Shown here piece by piece: positions 1-6,932 of a stretch of 9,192 bases of DNA. Location: NCBI GenBank assembly GCA_964458125.1, contig CAYWHE010000166.1, forward strand, positions 1-9,192, read 5' to 3'. Each line of letters starts with the position of its first letter. Positions within the stretch are counted from its first letter, which is position 1. Both the position numbers and the translations under genes were made by a program. The notes beneath the pieces are model-generated. The model was not told the DNA's origin and did no database searches. It was given only the letters and a program-made list of their open reading frames with translations. Source of the stretch: CAYWHE01 sp964458125 (lineage in GTDB: Bacteria; Bacteroidota; Bacteroidia; AKYH767-A; OLB10).

Positions 1-105
1 GTGGCCAGCGGAATTTACCTGATACACGTGGAAGTTCCCGGTGTCGGTGAACGGGTCATCAAGTGGTTCGGTGTGCTTCGTCCCGTTGACCTGGATACCT
101 TCTAA
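1..105 (+). CDS. C-terminal end of a probable T9SS cargo / surface protein (5' truncated)
   Basis: Frame 1 is open from the window edge to a TAA at 103-105, giving 34 residues that begin VASGIYLIHVEVPG and end in LRPVDLDTF. The SGIYLIHVE stretch is a beta-strand pattern typical of the last strands of T9SS C-terminal sorting domains, which carry secreted proteins across the outer membrane of Bacteroidota. The GERVIKWFG segment and the roughly ten residues after it differ from the usual lysine-rich end. From memory, tails of this kind close long surface proteins encoded next to porV-like genes. The GTG at position 1 is almost certainly internal. The 40 bases between this stop and the next start are A-rich with no terminator, so co-transcription with the downstream gene is likely. 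The rest of the protein is outside the window and its function cannot be judged. Confidence 0.7.
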   Translation: MASGIYLIHVEVPGVGERVIKWFGVLRPVDLDTF

Positions 106-145
106 GCCGATTTAAAACAAAAACAAACCCTAAAACTACGCATAT

Positions 146-1213
146 ATGACAAAACAATATAGATCTATACTTCCGGCGGCTGTGCTGTTCCTGTTCATCC
201 AGGCAGGCGAAGTGAAAGCAGGAAATACTGACCGTGCCGGGTCTGCCGGAGCATCGGAATTGCTGATTAATCCCTGGGCCAGGAGTTCCGGTTGGGGCGG
301 AGTCAATATTTCCGGTGTACGGGGTGTGGAAGCGATGAACCTGAATATTGCAGGTGCTGCCTTTACCAAGAAAACCGAAATTACTTTTGCGCATACCATC
401 TGGCTGAAAGGTTCACAGATTTACCTGAACTCCCTGGGGCTGACACAAAAGGTCGGGGAATCCGGTGCTATCGGGCTAAGTGTCATGTCCATGGATTTTG
501 GCGATATACAGGTTACCACCGTGGATCAGCCGGAAGGCGGACTGGGAACATTTTCCCCTTCGTTTATCAACATCGGCTTATCGTATTCAAAGGGTTTTTC
601 CAACAGCATTTACGGGGGACTGGGTGTCCGGTTGATATCCGAAGCCATTGCTGATGTAAAGGCCTTTGGTGTTGCCTTTGATGCCGGTATCCAATATGTC
701 ACGGGTTTCAACGATGCCAAGGACGATCTGAAATTCGGTATCACCCTGCGCAATGTGGGTCCGGCCATGAAGTTTGGAGGTGACGGCTTATCCAACAAAG
801 TGAGTATTCTCACCACCAATCCGAATTACAGCCTGACCCTTCAGCAGCGTGCCGAGCGGTTTGAACTGCCCTCATTAGTGGCCATCGGAGGTTCCTATGA
901 CATTAAACTGGCCGAATCCCACCGGTTAACAGCCGGATTGAGTTTTACCGCGAATTCTTTCATTCGTGATAATTTCGGATTCGGGCTTGAATACGGATTT
1001 AAAAACCTCTTCATGTTGCGCGGAGGTTACCAGTATGAAAAGGATATCAACGATCCTGAACTGAGGACCAACGGCCTTACCGGTTTTTCTGCCGGGGCCA
1101 CGGTCGCTGTCCCCTTCAGCAAAAACACCAGGAGTGTAGGAATCGATTACTCCTTCCGGTCAACGGCCTATTTTGACGGCACGCACAGCATCGGAATCAG
1201 AATCAGCCTTTAA
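146..1213 (+). CDS. PorV/PorQ family outer-membrane protein (type IX secretion)
   Basis: The 355-residue product starts with a signal peptide: a basic N-end, a hydrophobic core (about residues 9-19) and a VKA-GN cleavage site near residue 25. The mature start carries the family signature AGSAGASELLINPWARSSGW (31-50), followed by SVRG-like SGVRGVEAMNLN. The rest alternates short amphipathic strands and glycine turns, as expected for an outer-membrane beta-barrel (FadL-like fold), and ends in the strand SIGIRISL. In characterised systems PorV (LptO) shuttles cargo from the T9SS translocon to the attachment complex and PorQ belongs to the attachment complex; the sequence alone does not decide which role this copy has. 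The preceding gene encodes a T9SS-like tail, which supports a secretion role. The ATG at 146 is chosen because it gives a complete signal peptide. A strong terminator follows the stop. Confidence 0.85.
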   Translation: MTKQYRSILPAAVLFLFIQAGEVKAGNTDRAGSAGASELLINPWARSSGWGGVNISGVRGVEAMNLNIAGAAFTKKTEITFAHTIWLKGSQIYLNSLGLTQKVGESGAIGLSVMSMDFGDIQVTTVDQPEGGLGTFSPSFINIGLSYSKGFSNSIYGGLGVRLISEAIADVKAFGVAFDAGIQYVTGFNDAKDDLKFGITLRNVGPAMKFGGDGLSNKVSILTTNPNYSLTLQQRAERFELPSLVAIGGSYDIKLAESHRLTAGLSFTANSFIRDNFGFGLEYGFKNLFMLRGGYQYEKDINDPELRTNGLTGFSAGATVAVPFSKNTRSVGIDYSFRSTAYFDGTHSIGIRISL

Positions 1214-1230
1214 GAAACAATAAAATTAGC

Positions 1231-1268
1231 AAGGAGGACCCTGAGCAATCAGGGTCTTCTTTTATTTT
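1231..1268 (+). terminator. Rho-independent terminator after the porV-like gene
   Basis: An 11-bp stem, GAGGACCCTGA (1234-1244) with TCAGGGTCTTC (1249-1259), has one G-U wobble and closes a GCAA tetraloop of the stable GNRA class. It is followed by TTTTATTTT, and flanking A residues can extend the stem into the T-tract. It lies 17 bases after the porV-like stop and 28 bases before greA, so it should separate the two transcripts. The AAGGAGG at its 5' edge is part of the stem, not a ribosome binding site. Confidence 0.9.
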
Positions 1269-1295
1269 AATATTACTAATAAAATTTACGGTTAC

Positions 1296-1769
1296 ATGTC
1301 ATCCATTTCCTATTTTACCGAAGAAGGTTTAAAGAAATTACAGCAGGAATTACAGCATTTAAAAACGGTTGAAAGGCCTAATATCTCCAGGCAAATAGCC
1401 GAAGCACGCGACAAGGGCGATCTTTCTGAAAATGCCGAATATGATGCAGCCAAGGATGCCCAGGGGTTGCTGGAAGTGCGTATTTCCAAACTTGAAGAAA
1501 CGCTCAGTAATGCCAGGTTGCTGGACGAATCCAAGCTGGATGCTTCCAAAGTGTCGGTTTTATCGATTGTCAAGATCAGGAATGCCGCCAATAAGCAAAC
1601 CATGACCTACACGCTGGTTGCAGAAAATGAAGCTGATCTCAAATCCGGAAAAATTTCTGTCAGTTCTCCGATCGGGAAGGGATTGCTGGGAAAAAAAGTA
1701 GGGGAGACGGCTGAAATTGCCGTGCCATCCGGAAAAATAAATTTTGAGATCCTGGAAATCAGCCGTTGA
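1296..1769 (+). CDS. greA: Transcription elongation factor GreA
   Basis: The product is a 157-residue GreA/GreB protein of normal length. The N-terminal coiled coil (about 8-75) carries the tip signature GDLSENAEY (41-49); D42 and E45 match the acidic residues that position Mg2+ in the RNA polymerase secondary channel. The C-terminal FKBP-like domain (about 83-157) contains the conserved SPIGKGLLGKKVGE segment (124-137) and ends in FEILEI. GreA stimulates cleavage of backtracked transcripts by RNA polymerase and so rescues stalled elongation complexes. The ATG at 1296 gives the standard start (MSSISYFTEEGLKKL). The gene sits just after a terminator and must have its own promoter in the short AT-rich stretch, but I see no good -7 match there. 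The HIT gene follows after 20 bases, suggesting a two-gene transcript. Confidence 0.97.
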   Translation: MSSISYFTEEGLKKLQQELQHLKTVERPNISRQIAEARDKGDLSENAEYDAAKDAQGLLEVRISKLEETLSNARLLDESKLDASKVSVLSIVKIRNAANKQTMTYTLVAENEADLKSGKISVSSPIGKGLLGKKVGETAEIAVPSGKINFEILEISR

Positions 1770-1789
1770 ACATAGCATTATACTGATCC

Positions 1790-2194
1790 ATGGCTTCCAT
1801 CTTCACACGTATTATCAGGGGCGAGATTCCCTGTTATAAAATAGCCGAAACGGATGATTGCCTGGCCTTCCTGGATATCAGCCCCCTGGCCAAAGGCCAT
1901 ACCCTGGTCATCCCGAAGCAGGAAGTGGATTATCTGTTTGACCTGGAGGATGCAAAATACAGCGCACTGCAGTTGTTCGCAAAAAAAATAGCCGGAGCCA
2001 TCCGGGAAACGGTGCCCTGTTTGCGGGTAGGTGTTGCCGTTATCGGAATCGAGGTTCCGCATGCCCATATACACCTGATTCCCATCAATCATGTTTCAGA
2101 CATTAACTTTTCCCTTCCAAAAAAGTCCTTTTCGCCAGAAGAAATGAAGGAACTGGCCGGTTCACTGGCTGCTGCCTATGAACGATTGTCCTGA
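1790..2194 (+). CDS. HIT-family protein (histidine triad nucleotide hydrolase, HinT-like)
   Basis: The 134-residue product has the family N-terminus SIFTRIIRGEIPCYKIAE (3-20), the strand region CLAFLDISPLAKGHTLVIPK (24-43) and the catalytic triad motif PHAHIHLIP, with histidines at 91, 93 and 95. HIT hydrolases of the HinT branch are small cytoplasmic dimers that cleave AMP-linked substrates such as purine phosphoramidates; the physiological substrate here is unknown. The length and the PHAHIHLIP form are what I expect for Bacteroidota members. It lies 20 bases after greA and is probably co-transcribed. The 3' end overlaps the 3' end of rimM on the other strand by 19 bases (2176-2194), and I see no terminator between the two. 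The catalytic motif makes the family assignment firm. Confidence 0.93.
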   Translation: MASIFTRIIRGEIPCYKIAETDDCLAFLDISPLAKGHTLVIPKQEVDYLFDLEDAKYSALQLFAKKIAGAIRETVPCLRVGVAVIGIEVPHAHIHLIPINHVSDINFSLPKKSFSPEEMKELAGSLAAAYERLS

Positions 2195-2733
2195 CCCTTG
2201 CCGGGATCCTCCAGGTAGAGATCAATCAGTCCTTCAGGCAGATTGACATACAGGCAGCGGGCTGATTGGTCAAAATTTTCGATAAATACGGCCTGGAGGG
2301 GAAACAGGATTTCCTTTGAGCCCGCTTTGATTTCGGCAACCGGCTGCCGGGCTATGTCATAAATCCGGTTGATTGTCCCTATTTCGCCATAGATCCTGTC
2401 CGAAACTCTTACGCCGATGAGATCATGAAAGTAAAAGCGTTTTCCGCTCAGGAGCGGAAGTTTTTCAAGCGGAAGAAAAACGGCGGAGTCCACCAGCGCC
2501 AGGGCCTGGTCAAGGGTATCGATACCTTCAAGTGAAACAGTGGCCTGACGTCCGTGGATCCGGATTTGCCGGATAAAAAAAGGAATCAGTTGCTGCTGAA
2601 TGTTCAACAGCACTGATTCCAGGTTTTTATAATGATCGGGATGATCGGAGTCGAGCAGGATTTCCAGCTCGCCCTTAACACCTTTGGCCCTGATGATTTT
2701 GCCCAGTTCAAAAAAGTTGTCCTTGTCCGGCAT
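2176..2733 (-). CDS. rimM: Ribosome maturation factor RimM
   Basis: The product is 185 residues long. The N-terminal beta-barrel domain carries the signature FFELGKIIRAKGVKGELEI (7-25). The C-terminal PRC-barrel domain carries FYFHDLIGVRV (100-110), then IGTINRIYD, an EILFP strand and the closing LPEGLIDLYL (165-174). RimM binds ribosomal protein S19 and promotes maturation of the 30S head domain. The ATG complement at 2733 fits the family start. The gene lies 22 bases downstream of rpsP on the same strand, the classic rpsP-rimM pairing. The usual next genes of the proteobacterial operon, trmD and rplS, are absent here. Instead the gene runs tail-to-tail into the HIT gene with a 19-base coding overlap. 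Confidence 0.95.
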   Translation of the reverse strand: MPDKDNFFELGKIIRAKGVKGELEILLDSDHPDHYKNLESVLLNIQQQLIPFFIRQIRIHGRQATVSLEGIDTLDQALALVDSAVFLPLEKLPLLSGKRFYFHDLIGVRVSDRIYGEIGTINRIYDIARQPVAEIKAGSKEILFPLQAVFIENFDQSARCLYVNLPEGLIDLYLEDPGKGQDNRS

Positions 2734-2755
2734 CAGGTCAAGGGTTTACCGGTTT

Positions 2756-3319
2756 TCAGGCATTTCCGGCTTCTTCAGCGGGAGGGTTTTCGGCTGGTTC
2801 GGCTGCCGGAGTCTCGGCAGCTTCAGCCCCTGCTTCAGCGGCTCGTGCGGCTTCTGCTGCCAATGCCGACTTGGCAAGAACGGCTTTGGCCACATCTTCC
2901 CTCTTTTTATTCTCGGCCGCAAGGCGTTCCTTGATACCGCTCTGGAATTCGGTCTGAAGTTTTTTTCTTTTGTTTTCAATCTTCTGACCTTTTTCCTCCA
3001 GCCAGGCATTAAAACGGGCATCAGCCAATTCCTGGGTCAGGGCTCCTTTGGCAACCCCGCGATTCAGGTGTTCCCGGAATATGACGCCCTTATAGGATAG
3101 AATCGCCCGCATCGTATCGGTGGGCTGGGCGCCTTTGTGCAGCCACTGAATGGCTTTGTCAAAATTTAAATCAATGGTTGCCGGATTCGTTTTCGGGTTA
3201 TAAGTCCCGATTTTCTCAATGAATTTGCCATCCCTTGGAGCACGACTGTCCGCCACCACGATATGATAAAAGGCCTGTGCCTTTTTACCAAATCTTTGTA
3301 ATCTTAATTTTACTGGCAT
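2756..3319 (-). CDS. rpsP: 30S ribosomal protein bS16 with long C-terminal extension
   Basis: Residues 1-82 are the S16 core: VKLRLQRFGKKAQAFYHIVV (3-22), DSRAPRDGKFIEKIGTYNP (24-42) and a DKAIQWLHKGAQPTDTMR segment (54-71). This protein helps assemble the 16S rRNA 5' and central domains. The typical E. coli protein is about 82 residues, whereas this one is 187. The extra segment has a mixed-charge, Lys/Glu/Arg-rich helical part (about 95-148), then an Ala/Glu/Pro-rich low-complexity end (about 150-187). Extensions of this kind are usual for Bacteroidota S16. The ATG complement at 3319 gives the canonical MPVKLRL start. rimM follows after 22 bases. A hairpin and a possible promoter lie upstream in the leader. 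Confidence 0.97.
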   Translation of the reverse strand: MPVKLRLQRFGKKAQAFYHIVVADSRAPRDGKFIEKIGTYNPKTNPATIDLNFDKAIQWLHKGAQPTDTMRAILSYKGVIFREHLNRGVAKGALTQELADARFNAWLEEKGQKIENKRKKLQTEFQSGIKERLAAENKKREDVAKAVLAKSALAAEAARAAEAGAEAAETPAAEPAENPPAEEAGNA

Positions 3320-3345
3320 GTTTTAAATGTTTGTTAGGTGTTAAT

Positions 3346-3366
3346 CCCGCAGTCTCCTGTTGCGGG
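3346..3366 (-). ncRNA. Hairpin in the rpsP leader (possible regulatory structure)
   Basis: In the rpsP mRNA sense, CCCGCA pairs perfectly with TGCGGG across a 9-base loop (ACAGGAGAC). The structure ends about 26 bases before the rpsP start codon and sits just after the GATATTTG promoter candidate, so it would lie at the very 5' end of the transcript. Ribosomal protein leaders often hold autoregulatory RNAs, but I do not recognise a named class here and the stem is short. Function is inference only. Confidence 0.35.
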
Positions 3367-3370
3367 GGCG

Positions 3371-3378
3371 CAAATATC
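3371..3378 (-). promoter_or_regulatory. rpsP: Possible -7 element of the rpsP-rimM promoter
   Basis: Read on the minus strand, GATATTTG matches the Bacteroidota -7 consensus TAnnTTTG in five of six fixed positions. It is 52 bases upstream of the rpsP start and precedes an otherwise untranslated leader. No TTTG-like -33 element is visible at the usual 19-21 base spacing, where the sequence is AT-rich. A promoter is expected somewhere in this 175-base gap, because rpsP follows an unrelated transport gene. Confidence 0.4.
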
Positions 3379-3471
3379 GTAAAAAATAATTGATTTTAAT
3401 ACTCCCCCCATAAATTTAATCGGTTTTTTAGCTATTGAAGGACAGCAGCTTAAGTATGTTTTTTCATTACA

Positions 3472-3504
3472 CCGGCCTGGCGCTTTGAAACGCGCTAAAG
3501 CCGG
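3472..3504 (-). terminator. Weak candidate terminator/hairpin overlapping the permease stop codon
   Basis: CCGGC (3472-3476) pairs with GCCGG (3500-3504), and inside it GCGC (3480-3483) pairs with GCGC (3492-3495) around an eight-base loop. The TAG stop of the permease gene (3495-3497) lies within the structure. On the transcript strand no U-tract follows (the next bases are TGTAATGAAAAAAC), so this is not a textbook intrinsic terminator. It could protect the mRNA 3' end or work with another termination mechanism. Confidence 0.3.
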
Positions 3505-4991
3505 GCCGACTGGTAAGTGATTCTGGGGTCGGCTTTGGAATAAAGCAGGTCACCTGCCAGGTAACCGGTCAGGGTTAGCACACCGGTCAGGGTAAAAATG
3601 GCGACTACAACCGGGTAATTCTGATGCTGAATCGCATGGACCGTTTCCATGCCCATGCCTGGTATGGAAAAGATAGTTTCAATAATGACTGATCCTCCTA
3701 TGACCATTGGAAAAGCGCCCGCAAAAGTAGTTATCAGGGGAAGGGTGGAGTTCCGGAAAGCATGTCTGAACAGCACCTGCCAGTTCCCCAACCCTTTGGC
3801 CCTTGCCGTGCGTATGTAGTCGTTTTTCATTTCACTGATAACGGAAGCACGAAGCGTACGGCCGACATAGGCGATAAAAGCATAGGAAAAACAGATCAGC
3901 GGAAGGACCAGGTAGGGAAGTGTCAGGGATATTTTTTCAGCCAATCCGGCCTTTTCCGGGTAACCGGTCACCGGCATGACGCCAGAGGCCGGAAACCAAC
4001 GTAACGCATCCGGGTTGGCGAAGACCAACAGCAACATGGTGGCCACCCAGAAGGCCGGAAGCGAAAACTGGAAAAACAGGATGGACCCGGAGATCAGGTC
4101 AAAGCGCCCTCCGGGCCGGAAGGCCGCCATCAGGCCAACCGGAATACTGACCAGGTAGGAAAGCAGCAACGTAAGCACAGCCAGCAGGAGTGACCAGCGC
4201 ATGGCTTTGAACAATTCCGTTTTGACGGGCAGGCCGGTCTGGTAAGAAGTGCCGAAATCACCACGGATAATCCCTTTGCTAAACACCGGGCCTTCACCTG
4301 TCAGCCAGTTTCCATCCCCAAAAATCCAGCGGTGGTATTGGTTATCCGGATGAAAACGGAGGGTGGGTATGAAATTCAGCCAGGGCGTAGCGGTGATTTG
4401 CATCTGACGGCAGGTTTCCACGGCATGTTCCAGGCTGGCCAATAGTGGTGACAGGGTTCCATGTGAGCGGGCCAGGTTTTGGATATGGGCCAGGCTGTTT
4501 TGTACAGGTTGTTCATCCGTTAAAAAATCAAGCCTGGACAATTCAAGTTTAATCCCGCTGATGGCATCCTTAACCGGGATGTTAAGCGAATCATTATTCA
4601 GGTTCATTCCGGTAATGGCCAGGGTTTTATTTAATTCCAGCAGACTTTGCTGCCAGTTTCTGACGGCGTCAGGATTTCCATACCTGGAAATCAGCCTCTC
4701 CGTGGCATACCTTTTTTGTTCGGGGTAAATTTTACCTAACCAGTCTGGTTCAGAAAGTGCCTGCAGGGTGACATAAAATAAGGGCAGATCAAGGCCGAGC
4801 TTTTTTCGCCATTCCTCTTTTTGAATCAGCCGTTGCTCGGTGAGCATATGGGAACCGGCACCTGTTTGTACCTGCACCATCCGGTCGGCCGGATCGCCCG
4901 GAGCCATACGGCTGATGATGAAGGAAAGCAGGGAAATGATGACCAATACGGGCAAAAAATAAAAAAGTCTTCTGACGAAAAATCGAAACAT
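3495..4991 (-). CDS. Peptide-type ABC transporter permease (DppB/OppB family) with large periplasmic insertion
   Basis: The 498-residue inner-membrane protein is a binding-protein-dependent permease. TM1 (about 7-28) is followed by RMAPGDP (29-34). GDFGTSY (244-250) comes before TM2 (about 265-290), and several further segments follow. The EAA loop that docks on the ATPase is at about 392-413, with ARAKGLGNWQVLFRHAFRN (396-413) recognisable. DppB/OppB proteins are usually about 310-340 residues. The excess is an insertion of about 150 residues between the conserved LGLDLPL (65-71) and GDFG, predicted periplasmic and mostly helical and polar. I start at the ATG (complement of 4989-4991) rather than at either of the two TTG codons just upstream. 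The substrate-binding protein gene ends 55 bases upstream, so the two form one unit. No DppC-like permease or ATPase gene follows, so partners must be encoded elsewhere. Confidence 0.92.
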   Translation of the reverse strand: MFRFFVRRLFYFLPVLVIISLLSFIISRMAPGDPADRMVQVQTGAGSHMLTEQRLIQKEEWRKKLGLDLPLFYVTLQALSEPDWLGKIYPEQKRYATERLISRYGNPDAVRNWQQSLLELNKTLAITGMNLNNDSLNIPVKDAISGIKLELSRLDFLTDEQPVQNSLAHIQNLARSHGTLSPLLASLEHAVETCRQMQITATPWLNFIPTLRFHPDNQYHRWIFGDGNWLTGEGPVFSKGIIRGDFGTSYQTGLPVKTELFKAMRWSLLLAVLTLLLSYLVSIPVGLMAAFRPGGRFDLISGSILFFQFSLPAFWVATMLLLVFANPDALRWFPASGVMPVTGYPEKAGLAEKISLTLPYLVLPLICFSYAFIAYVGRTLRASVISEMKNDYIRTARAKGLGNWQVLFRHAFRNSTLPLITTFAGAFPMVIGGSVIIETIFSIPGMGMETVHAIQHQNYPVVVAIFTLTGVLTLTGYLAGDLLYSKADPRITYQSARL

Positions 4992-5026
4992 CAACAATTC
5001 ATTAAGTATTCAGGACCGGAGCGCGG

Positions 5027-5042
5027 GGCCTCGTAGCAGGCC
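5027..5042 (-). other. Small intercistronic hairpin between binding-protein and permease genes
   Basis: GGCCT and AGGCC form a 5-bp perfect stem around a six-base loop, starting five bases after the stop codon of the substrate-binding protein gene. Hairpins at this position can protect the upstream message from 3' exonucleases, giving more binding protein than permease, as in well-studied sugar and peptide transport operons. The stem is short, so the role is inference. Confidence 0.3.
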
Positions 5043-5046
5043 ATGT

Positions 5047-6909
5047 TTACAGGGAAGCGTTGTTGGTCATGACAGCACCGGGGGCCAACAACTTCAGGTT
5101 ATTCAGAATCAGGCCAGGTCGTTCAAAATACATTTCCCCGTTTCCAAAACGTTTGTGCACGATCACCCTTCTCAGGCTTGAAAACAGGAAAATATATGGC
5201 TGTTCATCATATACCAGTTGCTGAAACCGCCTGACCAGGGGCAGGCGTAAGGAATCGTTCATGGTATATTTAACCGAATCAATCAGCGCATCGGAGGCAG
5301 CATTGCCAAACCCGGGATAATTACTGCCTTCCGAGGTCCAACTGGAAGTGTGCCAGAGCTGCGTAAAATCTTCGGGTAACATGGAAGAGGCCCAGGAACT
5401 GAGCATCATATCAAAATCATGTTGCCGAGCGGCCAGCACGAGGCCGGGCACATCCATCGGATTTAAGTCAGCCTTCACGCCTGCCTTATACATGGCCTCG
5501 GCCATCATGGATGCAATGTCCTTCCATTCCACCTGGGTGGTATAGTAATTCAGTTTAAACTCCATTTTCACTTTCCTGCCGTCAATCATTTTATCCAGGA
5601 TGTTATCCCCGTCCGAATCTTTCCACCCCGCTTCATCAAGTAGTTTCCGGGCCTCCTTCACATCAAAAGGAATGGGCGCAAGGTCGCCGTTGAATTCTGG
5701 CTTCAGAAAGGAAACCGGCCCGACCATGCGTTTATTCTTGCCTTTATGTACGACACGGATGATCTGGTCCACGGGGGTGAGCAGGGCCAGGGCCCTCCGG
5801 ACGCGGACATCCGTAAAAAGCTTCTGGTGCCTGATACCGTCGGGCTTCATGTTTAAAGCTGCATAGGAATAATTGTAGGTATCGATAAAACCGGAATTGT
5901 AATTTTCATTAAAGCCTTTATCGGCCTGCAGGTTCATCAGCACCTTGGTGGAGACGGAACCGGATGCATCGAGGGTCTGGGATTTAAATTCCAGTTCCTG
6001 GGAGTTCGGATCCCTGTTAACCTTAAAAATAATTTTTTCGGGAAGGGCCTTTTCCTGGTAAAACGTACTGTGTTCCGTCCAATGGTTTTTCTTTTTGGTC
6101 AGGATCACCGACTGCCCGGCTTCCCAGGAGGTAATGGCATACATACCCATTCCGGTCAGGTATTTAGGGTCATGCCCGTATTTCGGATCATTAAATTCAG
6201 CAGCCCAGTCAACCAGGTCGGGATGTGCCGCTGCGTTGAATGATGAGTCGTTGAGCTGAGGAAAGGAGTAATGTGACAACACGTTTTTGGGATCAAAATA
6301 GGCCTGTTGCATAATGGGAAAGTCGGTCCAGAAGGCAATGTTCTGCATATAGGTATTTTTCATCACCACGGTAAATTTCCTGACGTTGGACGGATCGGGA
6401 AGGATATCCTGCATGTTTTGCCAGTATGCTTTCACAAAGGGATTGTTAGTCAGGGCGCATATATTGGCTTTTCCGGTAAACAAAATGTCCCGGACTTCAA
6501 GCCTGTCTCCATTATCCCAGAGGGGTTCGTCTCTCAGTTCAAACGTAAAACGCAAAAAGTCGGGTGAAACTTCCGGCATGGCTTTAACCAGGGAAGGGTG
6601 CAGGGTCAGGGCACGGAAATCCGTTGTAATCAAAGCCATCTGGGTGTATAAATTGACTTCCGACCTCACGGAGTTGGTGCCGTTGGAAGGATGCATATCA
6701 TCCGGGTCGCTGATGGAATGGTAAATCACCGTATTTTCTTTGTTCCAGGATGGTAAAAATGCAGCTGCATCGGCAAAGCGGACATATTTTACCGAATCCC
6801 CTGTTTGACGGGTGACCTGGCCTTCGTTCTTTACACCGCTGTGGGTGCAACTTTCAAAAAATACCAGGAAGCAGGCCGCAGGTAATAAAAAAAACCGGTT
6901 CCGTTTCAT
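5047..6909 (-). CDS. ABC transporter substrate-binding lipoprotein, family 5 (peptide/nickel type)
   Basis: The product is 620 residues. The N-terminus MKRNRFFLLPAACFLVFFES-C21 reads as a lipoprotein signal, although FESC is an imperfect lipobox because of the glutamate before the serine. The SBP_bac_5 fold covers roughly 75-580. Recognisable parts are FTFELRDEPLWDNGDRLEVRD (121-141), GMGMYAITSWEAGQSVIL (253-270), DVRVRRALALLTPVDQII (367-384), EARKLLDEAGWKDSDGDN (419-436) and the closing LVRRFQQLVYDEQPYIFLF (558-576). Family 5 proteins bring oligopeptides, and in some cases nickel or other solutes, to DppB/C-type permeases. The substrate here cannot be read from sequence. The adjacent permease gene fits this role. 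A strong Bacteroidota promoter lies 24-55 bases upstream of the ATG. The DSDGDNILDK segment (431-440) resembles an acidic calcium-loop motif often seen in this family. Confidence 0.93.
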   Translation of the reverse strand: MKRNRFFLLPAACFLVFFESCTHSGVKNEGQVTRQTGDSVKYVRFADAAAFLPSWNKENTVIYHSISDPDDMHPSNGTNSVRSEVNLYTQMALITTDFRALTLHPSLVKAMPEVSPDFLRFTFELRDEPLWDNGDRLEVRDILFTGKANICALTNNPFVKAYWQNMQDILPDPSNVRKFTVVMKNTYMQNIAFWTDFPIMQQAYFDPKNVLSHYSFPQLNDSSFNAAAHPDLVDWAAEFNDPKYGHDPKYLTGMGMYAITSWEAGQSVILTKKKNHWTEHSTFYQEKALPEKIIFKVNRDPNSQELEFKSQTLDASGSVSTKVLMNLQADKGFNENYNSGFIDTYNYSYAALNMKPDGIRHQKLFTDVRVRRALALLTPVDQIIRVVHKGKNKRMVGPVSFLKPEFNGDLAPIPFDVKEARKLLDEAGWKDSDGDNILDKMIDGRKVKMEFKLNYYTTQVEWKDIASMMAEAMYKAGVKADLNPMDVPGLVLAARQHDFDMMLSSWASSMLPEDFTQLWHTSSWTSEGSNYPGFGNAASDALIDSVKYTMNDSLRLPLVRRFQQLVYDEQPYIFLFSSLRRVIVHKRFGNGEMYFERPGLILNNLKLLAPGAVMTNNASL

Positions 6910-6932
6910 ATCTTATTCTGGTTCTGTTGATG

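Noticed and set aside
1231..1237. AAGGAGG resembling a Shine-Dalgarno sequence
   Set aside because: It forms the 5' arm of the terminator stem and no start codon follows at a suitable distance; clear Shine-Dalgarno sites are also uncommon in this phylum.
1270..1295. A -7 promoter element directly before greA
   Set aside because: The AT-rich stretch has partial matches such as TAAAATTTA, but spacing and bases do not fit TAnnTTTG well enough to call a site.
2632..3100. Plus-strand open frames of 100 and 138 codons across rimM and rpsP
   Set aside because: They are antisense to well-recognised ribosomal genes and show only composition-driven, low-complexity translations.
4992..4997. Two TTG codons as the permease start
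   Set aside because: An ATG follows immediately in frame and gives the usual short basic N-terminus before TM1.
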